From Roridomyces roridus (Eukaryota; Basidiomycota; Agaricomycetes; Agaricales; Mycenaceae), in NCBI GenBank assembly GCA_029378245.1, contig JARKIF010000003.1, positions 1,364,001-1,428,000 on the forward strand: a stretch of DNA of 64,000 bases, written 5' to 3'. This document shows positions 21,407 to 33,729 of the stretch, in pieces. Below the pieces are notes generated by a model, which worked only from the letters and a program-made list of their open reading frames with translations, had not been told where the DNA came from and searched no databases. The translations under genes were made by a program, and so were the position numbers. How positions within the stretch are numbered: position 1 is the first letter of the stretch; each line of letters starts with the position of its first letter.

Positions 21407-24400
21407 ATGGCCGCTCACAAGCGCGTCTTCATAGGGCCCCTTCCAGATAAACTAGTCGATGCCGACATACCATCCAAGGCAGACGACAATCTAGCCCATT
21501 TGTTCAAAGAACATGCATTCGCCTTTTTCATCAACCAGGGTGGACACGAGGAGGACTGGGAAGAGTCTCGCGAACAGAGTGTTGGGTCAGACTTCTTCCA
21601 TTGCAATTTTGTGCTTCTTTTAACTAGTCTAGGGAGGAGATGCTCCGTCGCTGGCGAGAGACAGAATGGGGCATCATACGGAGACGAAAGCAAACGAAAA
21701 CGAAGCAGCTGTGGATCGGGTCCAGCTTTGAAGTCGGCAACATCCTCGGTGTCAATGTACTTGAAGAAAGCATTCACGACAGGATGTCCAGCCGCTCTGC
21801 ACATTCACGCTCCACGCGCCGACCCGTGTCTTCGACCACTAACCTCCACGACGAGGTCACCTCCTTCTTCGCTGCCGAGCCAGGTGACTCGTCCCTGCGC
21901 CCTCCTTTGACGATAGAGGACAGCTGGCAAAAGGCACAGTCAGATTACTCGCCCCGTCCAACGCTGCAAGTCGCTACAGCCCCTATTAGGAGCGACACCC
22001 ACGTTCCTGCGATCCAACGCGAGCGCGCTGTACATTATGCGCAGCTGCCTACGAGGGAAGATGAAATTGACAGCCCGGCGCCCCCCAACCAAGTCCTCGA
22101 GAGGACCACGTCGGAGATCCCTGAGACCAGTGCACAGGCCATGTTGACGAATCCTGTTGCACCGCAGTCCAAACTTCCGCCGGGGACTATATACATGAGA
22201 GGTGTGTTTACTCCTTCTGCCACTGACGCTCCTGAGCCGTGTGCATGTAGATCGAATGCTCGTTCGCTTCGGTTACACTCGAGACGAGTCCCTAGGACCG
22301 CATTTTGACGACGAACGGAGTCGCAAGACGCGGGGTATACGGTACGCTGAGTGGGCGGAATTCATGGTCATCTGGCGGGACGGGTTCATCCAATTTTACG
22401 AACAAAGTGTACGCCAAACTCTTCAATGTTGCCGCCCAACTAACTTGGCATAGAACGTTCCCGGCACCAAATGGCTCACAGGCTCAAAGTACCGACTCGC
22501 ATTCGAGGTCCCGATCAAGAATGAACCTGGGACCGGGGGGAAGACGAGGCTTTCCTTGTATTCATTCGTGGATTTGTCGTTCTGCCTTACTTGCCCTCCT
22601 TCTTCGCATTCTCCGGCTGGCTCTAAAGCCGCTACTTCGGCGGGCTCCAACAAGGCGAATGCGAAGGAGCGGAGGCATCGCCGTATCTTCCCCCATTGGA
22701 CGAAGGAAGGCACGAATATATTCATATGCAAACTCAAGAGCCGTTCCAGAGCGGTCGACTGGTTATGGGAGGTGCGTCCTTGTTTCAAAAAATAGCAGAA
22801 TTGTTTTTGAGTCGATTTAGCTTTGGTATGCCAATCCACCCTCCGAGTTCACCGGCTGACAGAGCTCACAGGCTCCAACTGGGTGGCCGCATCCCTCCTT
22901 CTCTGGAAGTCCGGAATCCGAGTCTAGGTACGCGCGTCAGCATCGACCTCTCTGGGGACAAGGGCTACGCCCAGATGTGCACCCGCGAGAACATCATCGC
23001 TTTGTGCATGCGCTCCCTCCGGCGGGTGAAAGATTGGCAGGAGCTGGTGGAGGCCCAGTTGGCGGAGGGGAAGAAGCTGGAATTGGCCTGGCGGATGGGC
23101 GGGACACAGATGGATTGGGTTTGGTTGGATGAGGACGTGAACGGGGCGGCGAGGAGGGCGGCTGTCCTTGGGGGCATTGCTATGGAGTTGGTGAGCGCCA
23201 TTTTCCCCAATTGCCTGATCTATGCTTACGAGCGTAAACGCAGAGTACAGGCGCTCCCCAACTGGAGGTACGGCTGGCGCATCATTCGCCGCAACAACTG
23301 TTCCTCAAGAACGGGGTAAGGCTACCGGAGCCGCCCGCAATCGAGGGATATCTTGATCGTGTTCGAGCGAACACGCAGGGCAAACAACCAGTCTACATCG
23401 TCACGCATGATGGGAATATCTTTGTGCTGCGTCCGGCCGATGCGAATCCACCTTCACCCGTCGGGATCGGTGCAGGGAGAAGCACGGAAGGTTTGAGGAG
23501 GGAAGAGGTCCGGCGCGGGGCGGAGCAGGTTGTGAACGCGTTTGGAGTTACTGATTTGAGGAGTGTTGTTACTGTGAGGCGGGCGTTTCAGGTTGTGGCG
23601 CCTATGGCACATGACGAACGCATCGGGGCAGACGACTTGAACGTCGAGGAATTCCAAAGGGTGGAAGAGAGGTGTGACAGCGATGGGGAAGATGAGGGCG
23701 GGGAGGAGGCTTTGCGCGCTGCCAAGGACAAGCCGTATCTAAGGATGAAGAGGTCGTTCGAGCTGTTACTGAAGAATGGGAGTGTGGTGAGATTCGAGGT
23801 GCGTTTGTCTTCTCTCTTCTCCTCAACAACTGATCAGTATTGCTTTTCGCAGGCTCATTCAAGAAAAGTCGCGCTAGAGTGGATCGACAGGCTCCGACAG
23901 CTCGTTTTGTATTGGAGACAAAAACATCACAGCGATGCAGCCGAGGAAATGGATCTCGCGCAAGCGTATGCGCCACGGCTCACTCCGCGAAGGCATCTAC
24001 GACGCAACGACAGTGAGATCCCACCAGAGGGCCCGGTGGACATTCAGGCGCCACTGCCGGCGCTGGGTTCTCTGTATAGCTGGTGTGTGCTCGAAGGGTG
24101 CAGACCAATCGTAAGGGGTGGAAGGTTGTATATGCGGAGGGGGCTTTCTGGGGAGTTCAAGTGCGTTTCGTTGTCTTGTTTCTATTCTTTCGTTCATTCA
24201 AGGTTCAGATTCGTGCATCTATTCCTCATACCTGGCCACCTAGTGCATTTCCGCATCAAACCGAAATCCACGCTGCACACGGCGGTCCACAAGGATATCA
24301 ACCTGACCGACGCCTTTGTGACATCGGGCTACTTTGCTGCGCTTACGTTGCCGGACGGGCAGTATACTGCTACGAGCCTTGGGACTGAAGAGGCTTTGCC

Positions 24401-24755
24401 GAGGAGGTATGAGGATGGGCTCGAGACGAATGATTCGGATGAGGATACACTATTTATGGTTTGTTATCATCCCCATCGGTCGGCGGTGGGGGTCGCGGTG
24501 GACTGGTATGGGGGTACTGACTCGGCGGAGGGAAGTGCAAAAGGAAAGGGCAAAGAGAAGGCACAGGCGGATGTTCCGCGCATTCCATCCCTTGCAGCCG
24601 AGAGGAAGGTTGCAGTGTTTCGGTGTCGGAATCGGTTGGAGAGGGACGCGTGGTGCTGGGCGTTGAATTGTGAGATTGAGAAACTTGTGAGGGTGCAGAG
24701 GGAGAGGGAAGAGAGGGTTCGGGGAACTGGGGGGGATTTTAAAGGTGCAAGGTGA
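21407..24755 (+). CDS. Spo71-like PH-domain protein
   Basis: A large multi-exon gene, roughly 900 residues. Recognisable blocks are RMLVRFGYTRDESLGPHFDD, WAEFMVIWRDGFIQFYE, LSLYSFVDLSFCL, NIFICKLKSRSRAVDWLWE, and later PVYIVTHDGNIFVLRP, YLRMKRSFELLLKNGSVVRFE and HSRKVALEWIDRLRQLVLYW. The arrangement of two PH-like modules resembles Spo71, which helps enlarge the prospore membrane during sporulation; that assignment is tentative. Introns 22772-22820 and 22826-22871 leave a 5-base exon (22821-22825) that restores LWELWLQLGGRIPP. The first intron, near 21577-21635, is uncertain. A further intron is near 22202-22249. Confidence 0.6.
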
Positions 24756-24904
24756 TGGACTTCTTAGTTTTTCAGGGTCATAGGTATACATAGAGGGATC
24801 ATTGGGGTACTTGGACGCGCCATTTGTGAGTCACGTTACCGAGAAGTACCTGTTTTCGTAAGCTCGAAAACGAAAATAGTGATCCCATCACCTCTCCTCT
24901 CCCA

Positions 24905-26961
24905 ATGCCTCGCAGACCGAGAAAAACGACTGGCAAAGCGCGTCCTGTAGACCGCAAGGATAGCAAAGTCAAAAAATGGAACAAGTCATCCGACATTCCG
25001 CTCGATGAAGAGGACCAATGTTGGCTTCATCATTCTGCATTATGCATTCACCAACTTTTTCATAGTCCATGCCTCACGCGACCAGATCCTTCTCGACGGC
25101 GAGCAAGACGACGGAGACGACATCGGGGATGACGATGAAGTCTTTGCAATGGACCTGGACGATGACGAAGACGAGGAAGAAGATGTAGAGGACGACGACA
25201 ACGAGGACATGCCCGCGCCCAGTAAAAAGGCCTCAAAGTCCAAAAAAGCAAAGCCAAAGCCAAAGACGGAGGCTTCGGACGAGGACTCGGACGAGGATCA
25301 AGGCTGGGGGCGTGGCAGGTCCGCGTACTATTCCTCCAACGCCGCTCAGCTCGAGTCTGACGACGAAGAAGGCAATGAGCTCGAGGAACAAGAGGCCAAG
25401 CGCCTGCAAGCCAAATCGCGGGACGCCATGACCGACAACGACTTTGGGTTGGCAGCTGTTGGGGAGGACACAGTGATCTTGTATGTGGACTATTGCTCGT
25501 TCTATTGCAATAGTTGACATTAAACAGGGATGCCGAAGACTCTGCTATTCCGACAGAGCCTATACCCGAAGATCCTCAATCTCTCATCCGTCATATTGAA
25601 AAGACGAATCCCGAAACGCTGGCATTGGCTCGGGATTGGGAGACAACCGCCGAGAGTCTCGCAAAAACGCGCAAAAAAATCGCAGAGTGCGTCCTTATAT
25701 TCTCTTTCTTGATTTACCTCTGACACTTCATAGATTGGAGTCCGAGGACCCTGACTCTCTGAGCCTCGGAATGATGCATTTCCACTACCGTAAATCATTA
25801 TGCTCTCTTGCGAACTGGTACTCATTTCTGCCAACAGAGGCGCTTTTAACTTACGCGACGGCCCTTGCATTCTACTTGCATCTGCGTTCGAGCGAAAAGT
25901 ATGCCCGCCGACCGGATTTATTGCGGTCACATCCTGTCATGGCCCGACTCTTGACGCTCAAGCAATCGTTGATCACTTTGGAGGACCTTGATTTCGCAGC
26001 GTCTGATTCTGAGCTTGATGACGAGGAGGATTCTGGCGACGATATGCTCATGGATGCAGAGCAGCTGTGGAAACAAGACCGTATGCAGGGCTTGGACGAG
26101 GACGAGCTTGAAGATTTGCTCAATGATGTGGGGCCGCTACCGGAGACAGCACGGAGGACAAGACGCAGCATGGAGGATGAAGCGGATTCCACGCCCATGG
26201 CTGCCGAAGCGCGACCCAAGAAGAAGCGAAAGACGGCCTCTCTTCCTGTCTTCGATCTTGTGGAGCCAGAGTTCACATCGTCGACAACGATGCAGCGTCA
26301 AGACACAACGGCAGATGCGTTTGGCGAGGCGACGTCGTTGCAGCATGCAGATGCTGCAGATAAGACTGCGCGGAGAAAGACGCTCCGCTTCCATACATCC
26401 AAGATTGAAAGTGCTTCCGCTAGGCGGCAGGGTGCTCGCGCCAATGCAGTGGGAGGTGACGATGATATCCCGTATCGCGAACCCCGGAAGCAGCAGGGGC
26501 CTACTCGACAGGAAAGAGGGCAAGATCTGGATGAAACGGAGCCAAAACCCGTGGCACCGGATACAGAGGACGCAGAAGGGTATTATGAACTTGTCAAGCG
26601 CAAGTCGAAGGAGCGGAAAGAACAAAAGAAGGCCGAGTACGATGCGGCCCACGTTCGGTATGTTTTCTCTCTCTCTATGTATTGCGTCTGCTCATTCTTT
26701 CATTCCAGCCCCGACTTGGAGGAATCCAGCGACGGCCCACGGTCCCTTACGCGGGCAATTCTCACCAACAAGGGTCTTACGCCACGCCGACCAAAGAGTG
26801 TGCGGAATCCGCGTGTGAAGAAGCGCGAGAAGTTCAGAAAGGCCAACATGAAGATATCGTCTCAAAAGGCGGTGTACAAAGGAGGGCTTGCGGAGACTGG
26901 GAAATACGAGGGCGAAAAGTCAGGTATTTCCAAAGTTATCAAGAGTGTTCGTTTGGGGTAG
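24905..26961 (+). CDS. SAS10: SSU processome protein SAS10/UTP3
   Basis: Five exons (24905-25019, 25066-25480, 25528-25686, 25734-26657, 26709-26961) give about 621 residues, all phases consistent. A basic head (MPRRPRKTTGKARPVDRKD) is followed by long acidic Asp/Glu runs, then the Sas10/Utp3 region (ALARDWETTAESLAKT, HYRKSLCSLANWYSFLP, LTYATALAFYLHLR). The C-terminal domain RNPRVKKREKFRKANMK, AVYKGGLAETGKYEGEKSG, ending VIKSVRLG, is diagnostic. The protein acts in the U3 snoRNP/SSU processome in 18S rRNA maturation. It lies tail to tail, 19 bases apart, with FCF2, another pre-rRNA processing gene. Confidence 0.95.
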
Positions 26962-26980
26962 ACAGACAGAAATGCACATT

Positions 26981-27948
26981 CTACCACTTGGGTCTTCTTA
27001 GCGCGTTCTTATCCGTCAGCGTTTTCTTTCCCTTGGCCCCTCTCACCGCCTGTAAATCCTCAAACTTCCTCTTTGCATATCGTTTCGCCTCCGCATCGTC
27101 CACAAGCTCGTCAACGAGCGTCCGCTTCCTGCTCGACCGCGGGAGGTTGTCGCTACCGGGCGCGTCGGAGGTAACGAATTTGCCAATCTGCCAAGTATTT
27201 AGCAAAAGGCATGGACACGCGAAGATAACTCACAGCAAAATACTTTGGCAAGCCCTTGATGCCCTTTCCTTCTCCTTCCTCTTTCCGATAAAATCGCTTG
27301 GGGTCGAGGTGGTTACGCAGTCGCAAGGCTTCGACTTCTCGGTGCATTCGCGGAAGGTCTGCTTCAGCAGGAGCACGGAGGTCAAACCAGTCTGGACCTG
27401 CTGTTTGATTTTTGAGCTGCACTGCGGGTTAAAAACCATGAATCCAAGCCAAGCATAGGCCGTACCGCTTTCCGCTCGCGCTTGGTGAGTGCTTTTCCGG
27501 ATTTGGTGAGCTCCGGAGGTGGTATTGGCGGCGCTGGAACAGTGTATGCAGCCGAAGCTTGCTCTGCGCGTTCGACGTCGGGATCGCGCATCGATGAAGG
27601 CTCGTCTTTTCGTTTTCCGAGGGTGAAGTAGGGACGAGGGAGCGCCCCCGGGTCTAGTTGAACTCTGGAAAGTGGTATGAGACCTAGTTTCGAGCGGACA
27701 AGGCGGTGTGGATACATTTGAGCATGCTCCTCGGATTTGAGGGCAATGACATCTTCCTCCTCTGCCTCAAGGTCGATGGTATTTTGCGAGGATTGTGTAG
27801 CTCGAGCGTTTTCGCGAGCTTTTTGGAGGAGAGATTCAAGATATTCAGGAGTGATTTCGGGTTCTTGGAGGAATAATGAGAAGTTGTGGTGTTGGTTCGG
27901 TTGCTGCTAACCTGTTGCCCGCTCCTTGCCTTTGCTTTGAAGCGACAT
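26981..27948 (-). CDS. FCF2: pre-rRNA processing protein FCF2
   Basis: Four exons. Exon 1 begins at 27948 (MSLQSKGKERAT). The first splice gives EPEITPEYLESLLQKAREN; the second, near 27417-27467, joins TKRERKA to LKNQTAGPDWFDL; the third, near 27189-27233, joins LPKYFA to IGKFVT. The C-terminal Fcf2 domain is clear: GPDWFDLRAPAEA, RLRNHLDPKRFYRKE, LPKYFAIGKF and SRKRTLVDELVDDAEAKRY. The family is needed for early 35S pre-rRNA cleavage; the animal relative is DNTTIP2/TdIF2. The N-terminal part is acidic. Head to head with COQ5 at 42 bases and tail to tail with SAS10. Confidence 0.93.
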
Positions 27949-27969
27949 GAAAGTGAGGAAGAGAGCTGA

Positions 27970-28982
<1,013 letters not shown>

Positions 28983-29032
28983 TTGAATCAAATCTAATTG
29001 ATGGTGATCACTCTTATCCGCACCTCACTTTC

Positions 29033-30165
29033 ATGTCTCCTTTGGAGGTCCCTGAGATCCTCGACCAATGTCTTGGACATCTGCTCGACCACCCCGACGC
29101 ACTGCTGGCGTCTGCCCTCGTCCGCCGTTCCTGGACATTCCCCGCCCAATCAAATCTCTTTTGGCACGTCCTCCTCGCCGACTATTTTGGTGGTCCCAAA
29201 GTCGATTTGGATCGACGCTGCACTCTCCTTCTAGCTTCACTGCGGGCCTCCTCCCATCTTTCCAGCCTCATTCGCTCCTTCGAGCTTTCTACCGAATGCC
29301 TTTCGCCAAAAAATTTGACGGCGCTCGTAAGCACCTCGCTTCCAAGGCTACACACGCTGTATCTGGCGTACACATGGCCCTCGGAGCTGGCGGCAAAAGG
29401 AATGAGACAACTTCTTTCCTGTCCGACCCTTAAACATGTCCAAATCCGCTGCTCTAGCGGAGACTCTCCGGATATATTTCAATCCCTCTTCGAAAGCCTG
29501 TCGCCAGGTGTGACGAGGATGGAATTTTTCCCAGTGGGAATGGTCCCCCTCGTCCCAGAAACCCCGACCCTCGTTTATCGGGGTGCGCCACTGCGAATTG
29601 AATCATTCAGATTCACAGCTGCGTATCGCAGGGGTGTCCTGTGGCTAGAATCGGCCACTGGCCGTTACCTGGACTTTACGCACCTTCTCAGGCTAAGTAT
29701 GGGGGTGTACTATCATTATCTGCAAGCCCCCTTATTCCTCGCAGCGGCGAGGACCATTGAGGTGCTCAAATTTGATACGAATAAAGTGCGTAGCAGCTTC
29801 CCCGAGGAACGTGACTGATGCAATTTGAACAGGACACAGGGATTGTGGATATCTCATCCTATACCTGCGTCAAGACCCTCTGTGTATCGTGCAAGACGGA
29901 CAGAGATCTCCGGACTGTCTCCAGAATCATTCAGTCCATCCCTCGATCCTCCTGCCTCATCCAAAAACTTTGCATATCTGGCCCTTTGAGTGATTCTGGG
30001 ATTGCGGACATGCGAGATCACCTCGCAGCGACGTACCCCGCGCTGCTCGATGTTTTAGAGATGCAGTATATCAAGCCGGTGGATGTGAGGGAGCGCGCCG
30101 CTTCTATACCCGAGCATTTCATTCGGAATCCATCTGGTAGGTATACTCTTGGGAATGACTTCTGA
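29033..30165 (+). CDS. F-box-like protein of agaricomycete type
   Basis: Two exons (29033-29785, 29833-30165) give about 361 residues. The N-terminus LEVPEILDQCLGHLLDHPDAL, then ASALVRRSWTFPAQSNLFW, is a degenerate F-box of the kind expanded in mushrooms. The rest is leucine-rich and resembles the variable LRR-like part of such proteins (LPRLHTLYLAY, LLSCPTLKHVQIRC). It could present substrates through SKP1 to the CUL1 encoded just downstream; that is inference. The last nine or so codons and the stop lie in sequence that resembles SAS10, so the original C-terminus was probably replaced. Confidence 0.65.
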
Positions 30166-30390
30166 TGAATATTTCGCCCTTTTGACTGAACGGTCCTTGT
30201 ATTCTACTTGCATCTACGTTCCAGGGGACCGACCGGCAAGTTTGCAGAGATGATACGGAGGTTGGATTCACGATGGGAAAATACGAGGACAGGGTGCTTG
30301 GACTGATCTCTGTAGAGGAATTGCGCGTATTCATAAGGCAGTCAAAAGTGTAGACAGAATCAATCTCATTGATGAATCTAATTGATGGCA
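30137..30390 (+). repeat. decayed mosaic copy of SAS10 and COQ5 sequence
   Basis: About 30236-30388 is a diverged copy of the last exon and 3' flank of COQ5 (source about 28863-29005): the coding part for the C-terminus, then the shared tail ending in CTAATTGATGG. Just before it, 30191-30222 matches SAS10 exon 4 (about 25857-25888) with 3 mismatches in 32 bases, and similarity fades back to about 30137. The two sources are 3 kb apart upstream and in the same orientation, so the copy has lost everything between them. The COQ5 copy has frame breaks and stops. Most differences are C-to-T or G-to-A. Confidence 0.8.
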
Positions 30391-30440
30391 GGCGCGCGTG
30401 TCGTGTTTGCGACCATCTCTCTAGCATCTAAGTACTCACC

Positions 30441-33125
30441 ATGGCTTCGTCCACCATGCCCTCCGCGAGCGCGGACCTCCAGACGACATGGGCCTTTCTG
30501 GAGGACGGTGTCGACCACATAATGACCAAGCTTCAGACCGGAGTCTCGTACTCAAAGGTGCCTTTCCCCGCGCCGCTTACCATCGCGCCTGCTCATCGCG
30601 TTGCAGTACATGTCGCTGTATACTGTGGCCTACAACTATTGTACCTCCTCGAAGATGCAAGGGACCTCTGCCGACCAGGTTGGCGCAATCGCTAATCGAA
30701 GTCAGTCGTGACGGCCTCCATGGACTGCATCGTGTGCTCATCGTGTTTGTCCTAGCCGGCGCGAATCTAATGGGTGCAGACCTGTACAACAACTTAATCC
30801 GATACTTTGTTACCCATCTCAAGTCTCTCCGCGATGTGAGTATCACGCCTTCTCTTTCACTTCTTCGCTGACCCTAATCAGCAAACGGACACATTCCAAG
30901 ACGAGGCCCTCCTACAGTATTACGCCGGCGAGTGGGAGAGGTATACAACTGGCGCCAACTACATCAACCGACTCTTCACGTATCTAAACCGGCATTGGGT
31001 CAAACGCGAACGGGACGAGGGCAGGAAGGGGGTCTACCCCGTCTACACGGTGCGCGTTGCTCGCTTGGGCCCTTGTCAAATTGCTCAAGTTGGATCTAGC
31101 TCGCTCTTGTGCAATGGAAAAACAATTTGTTCATTCCCATACAACGCAAACACACCAAACTGGCCAGCGCGATCCTCCGTTTGATCGAGTTGCAACGAAA
31201 CGGCGAAACGATCGATCAGGGCCTTGTCAAGAAGGTCGTCGATTCGCTCGTGTCTCTTGGTTTGGATGAGACGGACCCCAACAAAGCCTGCCTTGACGTC
31301 TACAAGGAGCACTTTGAGCTGCCCTTCATCGACGCCACGGAACAATACTACAAGAACGAATCCGAGTCTTTCCTCGCCGAGAACAGCGTGTCTGATTACC
31401 TCAAGAAGGCAGAGGAGCGTCTACGAGAGGAGGAGGACCGCGTCGAGAGATACCTCAACACCGGTACTCGCAAGCCCCTTGTCAGCAAGTGCGAGCATGT
31501 TCTCATTCGGGAACACTCCAAACTCATGTGGGAGAACTTCCAAACACTTCTCGACTTTGACAAGGATGAAGACCTGCAGCGGATGTACGCGTTGTTGTCT
31601 CGGATACCAGAAGGGCTGGAACCCCTCCGGAAAAAGTTCGAGGAGCACGTGAAGCAGGCTGGATTGGCTGCCGTGGCCAAGCTTGTTGGAGCTGCAGGGG
31701 AGGCGGATGATTCGGTCGATCCCAAGGCTTACGTCGATGCTTTACTCGACGTGCACAAGAAGAACTCTGAGACGGTCACTCGGAGTTTCCGCGGGGAGGC
31801 CGGCTTTGTCGCCAGCTTGGACAAGGCATGCAGGGAGTTTGTCAACCGCAACGCCGCGACTGGTACTTCCAACTCAAAGTCCCCCGAGCTTTTGGCCAAA
31901 CACGCCGATCTCCTTCTAAGGAAGAACAACAAGATGGCGGAGGAGGACGATCTGGAGGCAGCGCTCAACCGTGTTATGGTGCTGTTCAAATACATTGAAG
32001 ACAAGGACGTCTTCCAGCAGTTCTACACCACCAAGCTTTCCAAACGTCTCATCCATGGCGTGTCGGCGTCGGATGAAAGTGAGGCTAGCATGATTTCCAA
32101 GCTCAAGGAAGCCTGCGGTTTCGAGTACACGAATAAATTACAGCGCATGTTCACTGGTCGGTGTTGTGCTCTCCCCTTTCTTCTTCATCTGAACCCTCCG
32201 ATTAGATATGAGCTTGAGCAAGGATCTCACCGACCAGTTCAAGGATCGCATGGCGCAAAACCACGACGATATGGACATCACCTTCAGCGTCATGGTGCTC
32301 GGTACCAACTTCTGGCCTCTAAATCCTCCCGCACACGAGTTTGTTATTCCCACGGAGATTCTACCAACGTACGATCGCTTCCAAAAGTACTACCAGATGA
32401 AACACTCTGGTCGGAAGCTCACGTGGCTCTGGAACTACTCCAAGAATGAGCTACGGACCAACTATCTCAATCAAAAGTACATTTTGATGACGAGTTCGTA
32501 CCAAATGGCCGTCCTGTTGCAATACAACCGCAATGACACTCTTTCGTTGGCCGAGCTCGAGGCAGCCACGTCCATCCCCAAAGACCTCCTCACACAGGTC
32601 CTTGCCCTCTTGGTCAAGGCAAAGATTCTCATCAACGAAGAGGCTGAGCAGTATGACCTCAATCCCAGTGCGTTTTCGTCTCAGCGCAGCCCCAGCCATG
32701 CTAATATCAACTCAGGCTTCAAGTCCAAGAAGATCAGAGTAAATCTCAACTTACCAATCAAGGCAGAGGTCAAAGCGGACACGTCTGATGTTCTGAAAAC
32801 GGTCGACGAGGATCGTAAATACGTCATTCAAGCGACAATTGTCCGGTATGTTTTCACTTGTGGTGCACAATTCTATTTGATTCACGTCTAATTCGCAGGG
32901 TGATGAAGGCGCGGAAGACGATGAAGAACCAGCCTTTGATTCAGGAAGTTATTTCCCAGATTTCACAACGGTTTGCCCCCAAGATTCCTGACATCAAAAA
33001 GGTGCGCGCGTCTTTATATCTTTGTCGCTCTTTCTCATTAGCTGCAGGCAATCGACACGCTGTTGGAGAAGGAGTATATTGAGCGCGTGGACGGCACTCG
33101 AGACACCTTTGCCTACATGGCTTGA
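30441..33125 (+). CDS. CUL1: cullin-1 (CDC53 type), scaffold of SCF ubiquitin ligases
   Basis: A multi-exon gene, about 760 residues. Cullin repeats begin with TWAFLEDGVDHIM, YMSLYTVAYNYCTSSKMQG, LYNNLIRYFVTHL and NRLFTYLNRHWVKRERDEGRKG. The cullin-homology part has DKDVFQQFYTTKLSKRLIHG, SMISKLKEACGFEYTNKLQR, DITFSVMVLGTNFWPL, RKLTWLWNYSKNELRTNY and QATIVRVMKARKTMKNQPLI, whose second Lys region is the neddylation site. It ends TRDTFAYMA, the usual cullin C-terminus. The splice near 32671-32718 removes a short insertion and gives LNPSFKSKKIRVN. It is intact, unlike the paralogue at 1845-2895. Confidence 0.95.
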
Positions 33126-33729
33126 CGACGCTGTGCTATTCTATATTTTTGTACTCTCTCCCTCCTCTCCACACGCTGTAGCATATAATACACTGAAATC
33201 ATGTTCAGGCCACCATCGGCAGCCGGTGGCGCCTTTGGCATTTAGACGCTTTCTCTCTTGGTCGTTCAATTCAGATTGCTGCCGTCAAAGTGCCTCTACG
33301 GCAGCACCGACAATTGCCACCGAAGGCATCTGCCGGCCCAAGACTGGGGACCCTTCGCCTTCGGCCACCCGCAGTTCTCTTGATCTCCGTTTCCTGCCAT
33401 CGCCGATGCAGAAGAAAAAACAATGTTCTACCAACAGGCCGCCGCCGGCTTGGCAAGTAATACTTCCGCAATGTCAGAGGACGGCCTCCGTTTCAGTTGT
33501 TGTCGACGTGACAGTCAGTTACAACTTGCCACAAGACACCTTCGCACGGGAAGACATTGGCAGAACTTGGACGGTGCGAGCTCTGGCGGCGTCTGGCGAG
33601 TTATTCGAAGACATTTTCCCATGAGTGGCCCACCAAACCCCGCCGCGGCAGGTCGTTCTTCGGAGACATTTCCCCATCCCACTTATATCCCCTGGTTGCT
33701 GGGACTTTCCCTCTCTTCGTTCCTGCGCC
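33126..33729. other. 600 bp between genes, no gene recognised
   Basis: Contains the 3' region of CUL1. From 33200 on there is an ATG-led frame (about 33201) with a possible 49-base intron, and another ATG at about 33423. None of the frames shows a motif or family resemblance. It may hold a small unknown or degenerate gene, or only the promoter of the next gene. I cannot support a call. Confidence 0.4.

Noticed and set aside
33126..33729. A further gene between CUL1 and the DUF6534 gene
   Set aside because: ATG-led frames exist and a 49-base intron is possible, but none of the joined products resembles a known protein.
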